64,000 bases of DNA from Microbacteriaceae bacterium PS02067 (GCA_029960085.1 JASCPG010000006.1:24045-88044), one strand, 5' to 3'. Positions 24,889 to 33,734 are shown, counted from the stretch's first letter. Program-made: numbers and translations. Notes: generated from the letters alone by a model not told the origin.

Positions 24889-27372
24889 ATGAAGCTGGTC
24901 GTCGTCGGCGGAGTCGCCGGAGGGGCATCGGTCGCGGCACGCGCGCGACGGTTGGATGAGGATGCCGAGATCGTCGTGTTCGAGCGCGGCGACTACGTGT
25001 CGTTCGCCAACTGCGGCCTGCCGTACCACATCGGCGGTGTGATCGCCGATCGCGAGCGCCTGCTGCTGCAGACGCCGGAGAGCCTGCGCGAGGCCCTCGA
25101 TCTCGACGTGCGCGTCGACAGCGAGGTGATCTCGCTCGACCGCGACGCACGCACCGTCAGGGTGCGCGATGTGCGCACCGGGCGGGAGTACACCGAGGCG
25201 TACGATGCACTCGCCCTGTGCGCGGGCGCCGACCCGGTCCAGCTCGCCCTCCCCGGAGCGGACCTGCCGGGCATCCATGTCCTCCGCAATGTCGAAGACA
25301 TGGACCGCATCAAAGCGCACCTGGATGCCGCGATCGCGCGCACCCGCGACGCCGGCCGAGCCGTGCGCACCGTCGTGATCGGCGCCGGGTACATCGGTGT
25401 CGAACTGGCCGAGAACTTCCGTCACCGGGGCGCCGAGGTCTCCGTCGTCGAGATCGCCGACCAGATCCTGCCGCCGCTCGACAAAGAGGTGTCGATCCCC
25501 GTCGAGGAGCACGTGCGCGGGCGCGGTGTCCAGCTGCACCTGGGTACGGCGGCGGCCGCCTTCGCCGCTGGTCCCGACGGGTCGGTGCGCGTCGAACTCC
25601 AGAACGGCACGACACTCGAGGCCGACCTCGTCGTGCTGTCGGCCGGCGTGCGCCCGAACGTCTCGCTCGCGCGTGAGGCCGGGATCGAGCTCGGGCCCCG
25701 CGGTGGCATCCTCGTCGACACCCATATGCGCACGTCCGATCCGCACATCTGGGCGGCGGGCGACGCCGTCGAAACGGCGCACGTCGTGCTGCCGGGCACG
25801 TGGATCACGCCGCTCGCCGGCCCCGCCAACCGCGAGGGGCGCGTCGCGGCGGAGAGCATCTGCGGCCGCGACACCGAGTACACCGCCACACAGGGCACGT
25901 CGATCGTCAAGGTCTTCGAGATGACGGCGGGTGCCACGGGTGCCACAGAGCGTCAACTCGTTCAGGCGGGCATGGCATACCGGACCGTCCACCTGCACCC
26001 CTCCGGCCATGCGGGCTACTACCCGGGCACGGCGATGATGCACATGAAGGTGCTGTTCGACCCGGACGACGGCCGACTCCTGGGCGCCCAGATCGCGGGG
26101 TTCGACGGCGTCGACAAACGACTCGACGTGCTCGCCGCCGCAATCCGCATGGGTGCGACGGTCTTCGACCTCGAGGGTTTCGAACTCGCCTACGCCCCGC
26201 CGTTCGGCTCGGCGAAGGACCCCGTCAACATGGCCGGCTTCATCGCGAGCAACGTCGTCCGAGGCGACCTCCGCCTCTGGTACGCACAGGACTTCCCCGC
26301 TGCGGTCGACGGCGCGCGGATCGTCGACGTCCGCACGGCGGAGGAGTACGCGATCTGGCACGTGCCCGGGGCCGAGAACGTGCCGCTGCCCACGGTGCGT
26401 GAGGCGAGCGCCGACTGGGACCGCTCGGTGCCGGTGCGGCTCTACTGCGGCGTCGGGTTCCGCAGCTACCTCGCCTACCGGGCTCTCATCCAGCGCGGGT
26501 TCGTCGACGTCGCGATGCTCTCGGGCGGATCGCACACGTTCCGCTTCTGGCACGATCTCGAGCAGGCGCGCGTCGAACCGCGTGAGGCGGAGATCCACTA
26601 TGCGGAGGCCGTCGACCTCACGGCGCAGGCGCACGGGACAGGTGAGGTCGTGGATCTCGACTGCACGGGCCTCGCCTGCCCGGGCCCGATCATGAAGCTC
26701 GCCAAGAAGATGGACGAGCTCGCCCCCGGAGACGACGTGGTCGTGCACGTGTCGGATCCCGGCTTCGCGCACGACGGCCCGGCGTGGGCGGAGACCAAGG
26801 GGCATCAGCTGCTCGCGATCGAACCGGAGGGGCCGGGGTACGTCGCGACCTTCCGGAAGGCATCCGCTCCTCGCACCTCCTCCGCCGCGGCCGTCGCAAC
26901 GAAGGATCAGGTCTCGTTCGTCGTGTTCTCCGGCGACCTCGACAAGGTTCTCGCCGCGTTCATCATCGCCAACGGGGCGATCGCGATGGGGCAGAAGGTC
27001 TCGATGTTCTTCACGTTCTGGGGGCTGAACGCGCTGCGCCGGCAGGATCCGCCGGCGCGCGACAAGTCGATGATGGACCGGATGTTCGGGATGATGATGC
27101 CGTCGGGAGCCGACAAACTGCCGCTGTCGCAGCTGAACATGGCCGGCGCGGGCAGTGCGATGATCAAGCACGTCATGAAGGAGCATTCGGTGCAGACTCT
27201 GCCCGAACTGATGACGGCGGCCCGCGACGGCGGGGCGCGGCTCATCGGCTGCACCATGACGATGGATCTGCTCGGCATCGCCGAGAGCGACCTGCTCGAC
27301 GGCGTCGAACTCGGCGGTGTCGCGACATTCCTCGCCGAGGCGCAGAAGTCGGGCACGACCCTGTTCATCTGA
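24889..27372 (+). CDS. CoA-disulfide reductase / rhodanese / TusA / DsrE four-domain fusion
   Basis: An 827-residue protein with four sulfur-handling modules. Residues 1-450 are an FAD/NAD(P) disulfide reductase of the CoADR/NADH oxidase type, with GGVAGGASVAARAR at the start and the redox Cys42 in SFANCGLPY. Residues about 460-560 are a rhodanese with catalytic Cys520 in LYCGVGFRSY. Residues about 585-655 are TusA-like with Cys597 in GLACPGP. Residues about 670-827 are DsrE-like with Cys788 in IGCTMTMD. Homologous CoADR-rhodanese proteins reduce CoA or glutathione persulfides; TusA and DsrE relay sulfane sulfur. All key cysteines are present. Start ATG 24889 sits behind AAGGGGACGAG. The two operators upstream suggest induction by persulfide or redox stress. 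Confidence 0.92.
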   Translation: MKLVVVGGVAGGASVAARARRLDEDAEIVVFERGDYVSFANCGLPYHIGGVIADRERLLLQTPESLREALDLDVRVDSEVISLDRDARTVRVRDVRTGREYTEAYDALALCAGADPVQLALPGADLPGIHVLRNVEDMDRIKAHLDAAIARTRDAGRAVRTVVIGAGYIGVELAENFRHRGAEVSVVEIADQILPPLDKEVSIPVEEHVRGRGVQLHLGTAAAAFAAGPDGSVRVELQNGTTLEADLVVLSAGVRPNVSLAREAGIELGPRGGILVDTHMRTSDPHIWAAGDAVETAHVVLPGTWITPLAGPANREGRVAAESICGRDTEYTATQGTSIVKVFEMTAGATGATERQLVQAGMAYRTVHLHPSGHAGYYPGTAMMHMKVLFDPDDGRLLGAQIAGFDGVDKRLDVLAAAIRMGATVFDLEGFELAYAPPFGSAKDPVNMAGFIASNVVRGDLRLWYAQDFPAAVDGARIVDVRTAEEYAIWHVPGAENVPLPTVREASADWDRSVPVRLYCGVGFRSYLAYRALIQRGFVDVAMLSGGSHTFRFWHDLEQARVEPREAEIHYAEAVDLTAQAHGTGEVVDLDCTGLACPGPIMKLAKKMDELAPGDDVVVHVSDPGFAHDGPAWAETKGHQLLAIEPEGPGYVATFRKASAPRTSSAAAVATKDQVSFVVFSGDLDKVLAAFIIANGAIAMGQKVSMFFTFWGLNALRRQDPPARDKSMMDRMFGMMMPSGADKLPLSQLNMAGAGSAMIKHVMKEHSVQTLPELMTAARDGGARLIGCTMTMDLLGIAESDLLDGVELGGVATFLAEAQKSGTTLFI

Positions 27373-27581
27373 GGTCGCGCGGCGCGTCGTCTGAGGCCGC
27401 GCGGCCCGTCAACTGGGGTCAACGCGGCCCGGCCGGCGCGGCCTCGCCTGCGTAGCCCCGCCTGCGTAGCCCCGCCTGCGCAGTGAGTTCTGGCGCGATC
27501 GAGGCCGCGCGGCCCGTCGGCAAGCACAGCCGGTGATACCGGGGGTCTCCCGTCGACACGTCGGTTGCTCGCGAACCCGGT

Positions 27582-27663
27582 CCCGAACTCCTCCATTTCG
27601 TGGGTTATCCGTGTGCCACGCCGGGGATACGGCCCGGTCGCGGGTGATCTGGAGGAGTTCGGG
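27582..27663. repeat. 82-bp palindromic repeat element, copy 1
   Basis: Terminal inverted repeats CCCGAACTCCTCCA and TGGAGGAGTTCGGG enclose a GC-rich partly self-complementary centre. It is closely similar over its whole length, and identical in size, to the copy at 27765. It resembles REP/BIME-like extragenic palindromes and could form a long hairpin in RNA downstream of nrdG or of the fusion gene. Confidence 0.8.
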
Positions 27664-27764
27664 TCGCGCGCCGGCCGAGACGGCCGCGCGGTGGGGGTGC
27701 GCGGCGTCTCGCGACGAGGCTCGAGGATTCGCCGGTCGACGCGGGGATGCCCGGGAGGGCCGGT

Positions 27765-27846
27765 CCCGAACTCCTCCATCTCGTGCGGAATCAGGTCGCC
27801 ACGCCGGGAATCCGGCCCCGTGGCGGGTGATGTGGAGGAGTTCGGG
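27765..27846. repeat. 82-bp palindromic repeat element, copy 2
   Basis: Same terminal inverted repeats and orientation as the copy starting at 27582, offset by 183 bp. Flanking bases GGT before and TCGCGC after are also shared, so the conserved unit is slightly longer than the palindrome. Confidence 0.8.
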
Positions 27847-27893
27847 TCGCGCTGACCCGCCGCCTCTGGGGGTCCCGGGCGGTGGGTCGAGCG

Positions 27894-28634
27894 TCAGCGC
27901 ACGACGAGGCTCACGAACCGCTCGACGGGGAGGTCGTCGAGCGCCAGCGGCGCGTCGGCGTCTGCTGCCGCCTGGACGCGGGGGAGCGGGTTGCGGGCGC
28001 CGGTCTCGCGGAACCGTTGCACGGCCCAGCAGTCAACACCCGCGTCGGCCAGCCGACAACCGAGCTCACGCAGGCGGGCGTCGTCGATCGCGCCCGGATG
28101 CACGGTCGTGCGGACCTCGAAGTCGAGTGGGCGGTCGGTCCCGGCGCGTAGCAGGCGGTTGCCGAGCACGAGTTCGAGCGAGCGCCACGGGGCGTTCGCG
28201 CTGTTCTGTCGCCCCGTCACGAGGTCGTAATCGCCCGGGAGGGCCTTGATGTCCAAGCCCACCCAATCCACGTGAGGGAGCGCCTGCGCGAGAAGCCCCG
28301 GGTAGGCGCCCGCCGTGTGCAGGCCCACCTGGAAGCCGAGTGCGTGCACCATCTCCATCGCGGGGATCAGCGCGCGCTGGAGCGTGGGTTCCCCGCCCGA
28401 GAACACGACCCCGTCGACGAGTCCGATGCGGTCGCACAGCAGGTCGACGACGTCGCTCCAGCTGTACTCGCCCTCGGCGCGTGGATCGATCAGCGCGGGG
28501 TTGTGGCAGTAGAAACAGCTCCACGGGCATCCCTGCAGGAACACCGTCGCGGCGAGAGTGTCGGGCCAGTCGACCGTCGAGAAGGGCGTGATACCGGCGA
28601 TGTTCAACTCATAGGCTGCGGCAGCGCGGACCAT
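27894..28634 (-). CDS. nrdG: Anaerobic ribonucleotide reductase activating enzyme
   Basis: A 246-residue radical SAM protein that makes the glycyl radical in NrdD. The cluster-binding CxxxCxxC is Cys36, Cys40, Cys43 in GCPWSCFYCHNP; the SGGEP motif follows near residue 81. ATG at 28634 lies behind GAAGGAGC; the gene overlaps the end of nrdD by 31 bases, so both are co-translated. Used only without oxygen because the cluster and radical are oxygen-sensitive. Confidence 0.95.
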   Translation of the reverse strand: MVRAAAAYELNIAGITPFSTVDWPDTLAATVFLQGCPWSCFYCHNPALIDPRAEGEYSWSDVVDLLCDRIGLVDGVVFSGGEPTLQRALIPAMEMVHALGFQVGLHTAGAYPGLLAQALPHVDWVGLDIKALPGDYDLVTGRQNSANAPWRSLELVLGNRLLRAGTDRPLDFEVRTTVHPGAIDDARLRELGCRLADAGVDCWAVQRFRETGARNPLPRVQAAADADAPLALDDLPVERFVSLVVR

Positions 28635-30436
28635 GACTGCTCCTTCGATGTCGTCGACGGTGCGACGAAGTACGTCCTTTCTGAAGCTTCGCCCTTCTTG
28701 CCGATGTTGAAGGACGCTATGGGCCGGAAGTATCCCATGACGCGCGTCCAGACCTCGCACGCGGCTCCGCAGCGCTCGCAGAGCTCGTGATGACCCGAAA
28801 GGTAGCCGTGCTGCGGGCACACCGAGAACGTCGGCGTGATCGTGAGGTACGGCAGTCGGAAACGCTCCAGAGCGCGGCGTACGAAGTCGCGGCAGGCACG
28901 CGCGGAGGTCATCGCCTCACCCAGGTACAGATGCAACACGGTGCCGCCGGTGTAGAGCTGCTGCAGCGGCTCCTGCATTTCGAGTGCGAGGAACGGGTCT
29001 TCGGTGAAGCCGACGGGCAGTTGCGACGAGTTCGTGTAGTACGGGTTCGTGGCGGTGCCCGCGTGCAGGATCCCATCGAAGCGGGCGATGTCCTCCTTCG
29101 CGAACCGGTAGGTGGTGCCCTCGGCGGGTGTGGCCTCGAGGTTGTACATGCGCCCCGTCTCCTCCTGGAACCGGACGATGCGCGCGCGGACGCGTTCCAG
29201 GAGGCGCACCGCCGCGGCCGCCCCCTGCTCGTCGGTGATGTCGAGCGTGTCGCGGGAGAGGTTCCGGACGTACTCGTTGATGCCGTTGACGCCGATCGTC
29301 GAGAAGTGGTTGTCGAGTGTTCCGAGATAGCGCTTCGTGTACGGGAAGAGTCCGCCGTCGAGGTGGCGCGTGATCACGGCGCGCTTGGCCTCGAGGCTGT
29401 CGCGCGCGATGTCGAGCAGGTCGTCGAGCTGTGCGAGGGCTGCCTCCTCGTCGCCGGAGTGGACGAACCCGAGGCGTGCGCAGTTGATCGTGACGACACC
29501 GATCGACCCGGTCTGCTCCGCGGAGCCGAACAGGCCGTTGCCGCGCTTGAGGAGTTCGGTCAGGTCGAGCTGCAGCCGGCAGCACATCGACCGGATCATG
29601 TGGGGGTCGAGGTCGGAGTTCACGAAGTTCTGGAAGTAGGGCAGGCCGTACTTCGCCGTCATCGCGAACAGTGCCTCGACGTTCTCGCCCTCCCATTCGA
29701 AGTCCTTCGTGATGTTGTAGGTCGGGATCGGGAACGTGAAGGCGCGCCCCTCGGCATCCCCCGCCGTCATCACCTCGATGAAGGCGCGGTTGATGAGCGC
29801 CATCTCGGGCGCGAGGTCGCCGTAGGCGAAGTCCTGCACCTCGTAGCCGATGAGGGGTCGCTGGTCGCGGAGATCGTCGGGGCAGACCCAGTCGAAGGTG
29901 AGGTTCGTGAACGGTGTCTGCGTGCCCCAGCGGCTCGGGACGTTGAGGTTGAAGATGAACTCCTGCATCGCCTGGAGCACTTCGTCGTAGCCGAGGCCGT
30001 CGCGACGGACGTAGGGGGCGAGGTACGTGTCGAACGAGGAGAACGCCTGCGCGCCGGCCCATTCGTTCTGGAGGGTGCCGAGGAAGTTCACGAGCTGCCC
30101 GAGGGCGCTCGAGAAGTGCCGCGGGGGAGCACTCGCGATGCGGCCGGGGACGCCGTTGAAGCCCTGCTCGAGCACCATCCGCAAGGACCATCCGGCGCAG
30201 TAGCCCGCGAAGACGTCGAGGTCGTGGATGTGCAGGTCGCCCTCACGGTGGGCGCGGCCGGCGTCGGCGGAGTAGACCTCGTCGAGCCAGTAGTTCGCGA
30301 TGACCTTGCCTGCGACGTTCAGGATCATGCCGCCGAGCGAGTAGCCCTGATTGGCGTTCGCGTTGACGCGCCAGTCGGCGCGGGCGAGGTACTCGTCGAC
30401 GGAGGCGGCTACGGGGATGGAGCGGGGGGATGCCAT
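28604..30436 (-). CDS. nrdD: Anaerobic (class III) ribonucleoside-triphosphate reductase
   Basis: A 610-residue glycyl-radical enzyme reducing NTPs to dNTPs. Seen are NANANQGYSLGGMILN near the start, HIHDLD, the substrate-region cysteines in SMCCRLQLD, a C-terminal Zn site (SVCPQHGYLSGHHELCERCG) and the radical-site segment RVMGYFRPIASFNIGKKGE. The usual N-terminal ATP-cone is missing, giving a short protein. The ATG at 30436 is preferred; a GTG at 30484 would add 16 residues covering the operator. Transcribed leftward with nrdG. A class III enzyme indicates growth or survival without oxygen. Confidence 0.94.
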   Translation of the reverse strand: MASPRSIPVAASVDEYLARADWRVNANANQGYSLGGMILNVAGKVIANYWLDEVYSADAGRAHREGDLHIHDLDVFAGYCAGWSLRMVLEQGFNGVPGRIASAPPRHFSSALGQLVNFLGTLQNEWAGAQAFSSFDTYLAPYVRRDGLGYDEVLQAMQEFIFNLNVPSRWGTQTPFTNLTFDWVCPDDLRDQRPLIGYEVQDFAYGDLAPEMALINRAFIEVMTAGDAEGRAFTFPIPTYNITKDFEWEGENVEALFAMTAKYGLPYFQNFVNSDLDPHMIRSMCCRLQLDLTELLKRGNGLFGSAEQTGSIGVVTINCARLGFVHSGDEEAALAQLDDLLDIARDSLEAKRAVITRHLDGGLFPYTKRYLGTLDNHFSTIGVNGINEYVRNLSRDTLDITDEQGAAAAVRLLERVRARIVRFQEETGRMYNLEATPAEGTTYRFAKEDIARFDGILHAGTATNPYYTNSSQLPVGFTEDPFLALEMQEPLQQLYTGGTVLHLYLGEAMTSARACRDFVRRALERFRLPYLTITPTFSVCPQHGYLSGHHELCERCGAACEVWTRVMGYFRPIASFNIGKKGEASERTYFVAPSTTSKEQSWSALPQPMS

Positions 30437-30467
30437 GACGCGGGCTCTCTTTCCGGTGTGGATGGAA

Positions 30468-30503
30468 TGTGGTCTGACCACCATATGTTGTGGTCAGCTC
30501 ACA
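30468..30503 (-). promoter_or_regulatory. Double GntR/FadR-like operator before nrdD
   Basis: Two sites 21 bp apart centre to centre: TGTGGTCTGACCACC at 30468-30482 (14 of 15 match the palindrome TGTGGTCNGACCACA) and TGTGGTCAGCTCACA at 30489-30503 (13 of 15). A third half-site TGTGGTC lies at 30555. Spacing of two helical turns suggests cooperative binding of dimers on one face of DNA. Lies 30-70 bases upstream of the nrdD start. Confidence 0.6.
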
Positions 30504-30601
30504 TTGGTACACAAGATGTGGCGTGTCGCGCATCGTGTCGTCTTGTGTCTGCGTTGTGGTCACCTGTGCCAGGTCGTCATCGGATGTGACAGGCTGAGAC
30601 G

Positions 30602-31501
30602 GTGACGATCGTGCAGCCCGAACCCGGCGAGCCACGGCGCCCGGGCGGTCCGCGAGACCCCGGTGATGCGTGGGTCGTGACCGACGACGGCACGCGGTAC
30701 TGGGGGCGGTTCGGTGCGGCCGGGCTCCTTGCGGTGGATGCCGAGCGCGGCGTGCTGCTGCAGCATCGGGTCTCATGGAGTCATTTCGGCGACACGTGGG
30801 GGCTTCCCGGTGGGGCGCGGCACGAGGGCGAATCGGCGTGCGACGGCGCCCTACGCGAGTCTGCCGAGGAGGCGGGCGTTCCCGCGGGCGCGGTGCGTCC
30901 ACGTCTCATCAGCGTGTTCGATGTCGGCGTGTGGACCTATTCGACGCTGGTGGCCGATGTCGTCGTCCCGTTCGAACCCGTCATCAGTGACCCCGAGAGC
31001 CGCGAACTGGCGTGGGTACCGCTGGATCGCGTCGAGTCCTATCCGCTGCACCCGGGCTTCGCCGCGTCGTGGCCCCTGCTGCAATCGCTGCTGCCGGTGC
31101 GGCCGGCCGTCGTCGTCGATGCGGCGAATGTGGTCGGATCGGTGCCCGACGGGTGGTGGCGCGACCGCGCCGGCGCGACCGGGCGCCTCATCGAGCGGCT
31201 CGAAGCTCTTGCCGAGGGCGGCGTCGACGCGACGCGGCTGGATCTTCCCGCCGACGTGTGGTTCCCCGAGTTCGCGGCCGTCGTCGAGGGTGCGGCACGC
31301 GAGGTGCCGGATGCCAACGGTGGACCCGTCCGGATCGTTCGCGCCCCCGGTTCGGGCGACGACGCGATCGTCGACGAGACGCGGCGGCTCATCGCGGCGG
31401 GCCGCGCGGTCACTGTCGTCACGAGCGATCGCGCGTTGCGGGAGCGCGTCGAGACGCTCGGGGCGGTGTGCCACGGGCCGTCGTGGCTCGGCGTGCGATG
31501 A
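30602..31501 (+). CDS. NUDIX hydrolase fused to a NYN/PIN-like domain
   Basis: A 299-residue protein. Residues about 35-155 are a NUDIX domain with a canonical box GARHEGESACDGALRESAEEAGV. Residues about 165-299 start AVVVDAANVVGSVPDGWWRDR and end VTVVTSDRALRERVETLGA, a pattern typical of NYN (YacP-like) ribonuclease domains with acidic Asp residues. The fusion may link nucleotide clean-up to RNA turnover, which is inference. The GTG start at 30602 has no clear ribosome site, so it may be leaderless; its promoter region is shared with the divergent nrdD. Confidence 0.8.
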   Translation: MTIVQPEPGEPRRPGGPRDPGDAWVVTDDGTRYWGRFGAAGLLAVDAERGVLLQHRVSWSHFGDTWGLPGGARHEGESACDGALRESAEEAGVPAGAVRPRLISVFDVGVWTYSTLVADVVVPFEPVISDPESRELAWVPLDRVESYPLHPGFAASWPLLQSLLPVRPAVVVDAANVVGSVPDGWWRDRAGATGRLIERLEALAEGGVDATRLDLPADVWFPEFAAVVEGAAREVPDANGGPVRIVRAPGSGDDAIVDETRRLIAAGRAVTVVTSDRALRERVETLGAVCHGPSWLGVR

Positions 31502-32085
31502 CGTCGGGGGTTCCGGAGGACTCTGGCGCTTCCGGGGTTCCCGGTGTTGCCCGTGCGACCGGTGCAGCCGGCGCGCCCAGGGAACCCGATGCTTTCGGCG
31601 TGCCTGGTGCACCTGGGAAACCCAGCGCTTTCGGTGCGCCCGCCGCAATCGAGGCGGATGCCCGAGACCGCCGCAGACGCCGATGGTCGGCCGCGGCGCT
31701 CGCCGTCGTCGTGGTTGCGGCAGGGCTGGGCATCCACCGGGCACTTCCGTCGTCGGCGGCCACCGACATCGCCGGCGATGCCCTTTATGCCGCGCTCATC
31801 TACTTGCTGGTGCTGTTCGCGGCGCCGCGCGTGCCGCCGTGGGCCGCGGCGCTGGCGGCCGGTGCATGGTGCACAGCCGTGGAGTTGCTGCAGCTGACCC
31901 CGCTGCCTGCGACGTGGGGTGCCGCGTTTCCGCCGGCGCGGCTCGTGTTCGGGTCGGCCTTCGACCCGCGCGATCTCGTGATCTATGCCGTGACGGTCGT
32001 GGTGTGCGCCGTGGTCGATGCCGCGTGGCGCGCGTGGACGCGCCGCCGGGCGATGCGTGCGGGCGGTGGTCCCGCGGAAGAGTAG
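31498..32085 (+). CDS. DUF2809-type small membrane protein with collagen-like N-terminus
   Basis: A 195-residue protein. Residues 1-50 are a Gly/Ala/Pro-rich low-complexity stretch (GVPGAPGKPSAFGAPAA). Residues about 60-180 form four membrane helices and contain ALYAALIYLLVLFAAPR, ELLQL and FDPRDLVIYAV, the pattern of the DUF2809 family. Function of the family is unknown. The start overlaps the upstream stop (ATGA). Confidence 0.75.
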   Translation: MTSGVPEDSGASGVPGVARATGAAGAPREPDAFGVPGAPGKPSAFGAPAAIEADARDRRRRRWSAAALAVVVVAAGLGIHRALPSSAATDIAGDALYAALIYLLVLFAAPRVPPWAAALAAGAWCTAVELLQLTPLPATWGAAFPPARLVFGSAFDPRDLVIYAVTVVVCAVVDAAWRAWTRRRAMRAGGGPAEE

Positions 32086-32100
32086 ACCCAGGCCTACTCT
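32079..32100. terminator. Candidate bidirectional terminator between convergent genes
   Basis: AGAGTAG at 32079-32085 pairs with CTACTCT at 32094-32100; each arm contains the stop codon of one of the convergent genes. The stem is short, so activity is uncertain. Confidence 0.4.
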
Positions 32101-32456
32101 CGCCCGCGAAGGCGGTCGATGTCACGGCGTTCGCGTTTGGTGGGGCGGCCGGCGCCGCGGTCTCGGACCGCGACCTGCGCGACGGGTTCGCGGACGGGAG
32201 TGCGGTCTTCGGCGGCGAGAGCGGCGAGCGGGGCGCCCACGCGCTTGGTGAGGAGTTGACGCACCACCAGGATGCGGTCGAACCCGGCGATCCGCACGCG
32301 CAACTCGTCGCCGATTCGCACGGGCTGCGCCGCCTTCGCCTTCTCACCGTTGACTCGCACATGCCCCGCGCGGCATGCAGTGGTCGATGCCGAGCGGGTC
32401 TTGTACGCGCGGACGGCCCACAGCCAGGCATCCACCCGCACGGTCGTCGCATTCAC
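32094..32456 (-). CDS. S4-domain RNA-binding protein (Hsp15-like)
   Basis: A 120-residue protein starting MNATTVRVDAWLWAVRAYKTRSAS with the S4 pattern VRVDxWLWAxRxxKTR and CRAGHVRVNGEKA, typical of Hsp15/HslR proteins that bind stalled 50S subunits with nascent tRNA. The C-terminal tail is Arg-rich (GRPTKRERRDIDRLRGRE). The ATG overlaps the stop of the macro-domain gene (ATGA). Confidence 0.85.
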   Translation of the reverse strand: MNATTVRVDAWLWAVRAYKTRSASTTACRAGHVRVNGEKAKAAQPVRIGDELRVRIAGFDRILVVRQLLTKRVGAPLAALAAEDRTPVREPVAQVAVRDRGAGRPTKRERRDIDRLRGRE

Positions 32457-32968
32457 ACGGTCGATTCTGCCTGGCGGATGCGCTCTTGCACGAGTTCGGC
32501 TGTCGCCGAGTCGAAGGCGACGATGCGGACCTCGTCGACCTGCGTCGCTGCCGAGCGGATGGCGGTGATCGCCGCGTCTATCGCGTCCTCCTTCGGCCAG
32601 CCGTACACCCCGGCGCTGATGAGAGGGAAGGCGACCGAACGTGCGTCGAGCGCGTCGGCGACCTCGAGGCTACGCCGATAGGCGGAGAGCAACAGAGTGC
32701 GGTCGCGCTCGCCCGCCGCGTGGTTCGGACCCACGGTGTGGATGACCCAGCGTGCGGGCAGCCGGCCGGCTGTCGTCCACCCGGCGTCTCCCGTGGCGAG
32801 CCCGTCGGGGAAGCGTGCGATGCACTCGCGCAGGATGTCCGGTCCGCCGGCCGCGTGAATGGCGCCGTCGACGCCCTCGCCGCCGCGCATCGCCCGGTTG
32901 GCGGCGTTGACGATCGCATCGACGCGCTCTGTCGTGATGTCGCCCTGCACGCAGATGAGCGTGGCCAT
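32453..32968 (-). CDS. Macro-domain protein, O-acetyl-ADP-ribose deacetylase type
   Basis: A 171-residue protein with the macro-domain core: GDITTERVDAIVNAANRAMRGGEGVDGAIHAAGG near residues 9-42 (reported as a family signature span) and FPLISAGVYGWPKEDA. YmdB-type enzymes remove acetyl or ADP-ribose groups. Cytosolic. It is co-transcribed with the S4 gene, and the GNAT gene lies one base upstream of its start. Confidence 0.9.
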   Translation of the reverse strand: MATLICVQGDITTERVDAIVNAANRAMRGGEGVDGAIHAAGGPDILRECIARFPDGLATGDAGWTTAGRLPARWVIHTVGPNHAAGERDRTLLLSAYRRSLEVADALDARSVAFPLISAGVYGWPKEDAIDAAITAIRSAATQVDEVRIVAFDSATAELVQERIRQAESTV

Positions 32969-32969
32969 G

Positions 32970-33548
32970 TCAGGCGACCGTCAATGAGACGATCGGTCGC
33001 GCTGGAGCGGGCCTTGCGACCTCAGCGAAACCGGCCGCGACGAAGCTCGACAAGCTGCCGTGGAAGAGGCCGTTCGACGACGTCTTCTTCACGCTGGTGT
33101 CCACCGGGTAGGCCTCGATGACGCGCGCCCCGTGACGGCGCGCATGGTCGACGGCGGCCGCGAGTAGCGCCGTGCTGACGCCTTCGCCACGGAACTCGCG
33201 ACGCACGACGAAGCACGTGATGGCCCACACCGATCGGTCCTCGAAAGGCTCGGGGGACTGCTGGAACGCGCGCGTGCGCGCGAGGCGAGGCTGATCGGGC
33301 CGCGCCGAGACCTTCACCCACCCTGCCGGTACGTCGTCGATATACGCGACGAGTGCGGATGCCACCGGGGCATCCAGGTCGCTGCGCAGCAGTTCTCGGC
33401 GCTCGGCGCTGGTTCTCGCGTCGAAGTCTTTGTTGGAGAGCATCCACCATTGGCACCAGCATGACCCGCCGTCACCACCGCCGGTGAGCGCGTGCTCGAC
33501 GTCGGTGAAGCGCTCGGAGGATGCCTCTGAGATCCTGATCTCGATCAT
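32970..33548 (-). CDS. GNAT family N-acetyltransferase
   Basis: A 192-residue protein with the acetyl-CoA-binding motif RREFRGEGVSTALLAAAVDHAR near residue 115 and a Trp/Cys-rich N-terminal segment (GGSCWCQWWMLS). The substrate is unknown. It is the first gene of a leftward three-gene operon with the macro-domain and S4 genes. Confidence 0.85.
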   Translation of the reverse strand: MIEIRISEASSERFTDVEHALTGGGDGGSCWCQWWMLSNKDFDARTSAERRELLRSDLDAPVASALVAYIDDVPAGWVKVSARPDQPRLARTRAFQQSPEPFEDRSVWAITCFVVRREFRGEGVSTALLAAAVDHARRHGARVIEAYPVDTSVKKTSSNGLFHGSLSSFVAAGFAEVARPAPARPIVSLTVA

Positions 33549-33652
33549 GGCGCGACGCTACGCCTCCCCACCGACATCCGCACCGCCCGCGGTTCGCGAG
33601 CACCTTCGAGAGCGGCTAAGATGGGGGAGTTGCCCGCGCGCGGGCGATGGAC

Positions 33653-33727
<75 letters not shown>

Positions 33728-33734
33728 CGGAAAA

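Larger units (their letters stand above)
27373..27893. other. Gene-poor, repeat-rich intergenic region
   Basis: 521 bp between the fusion gene and nrdG with no convincing gene. The left part has short imperfect repeats: GAGGCCGCGCGGCCCGTC occurs near 27391 and 27508, and CCTGCGTAGCCCCG occurs in tandem from about 27448. The right part holds two copies of an 82-bp palindromic element, annotated separately. Open frames here encode the repeats themselves and are not considered genes. Confidence 0.7.

Noticed and set aside
27565..27855. Repeat-peptide frame (PVPNSSIS...EEFGSR) in the intergenic region
   Set aside because: It is the translation of the two 82-bp palindromes; no ribosome site, and similar frames exist on the other strand.
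28787..30589. 600-residue frame on the plus strand opposite nrdD
   Set aside because: Mirror of the high-GC codon pattern of nrdD; the nrdD reading has clear motifs and the antisense frame has none.
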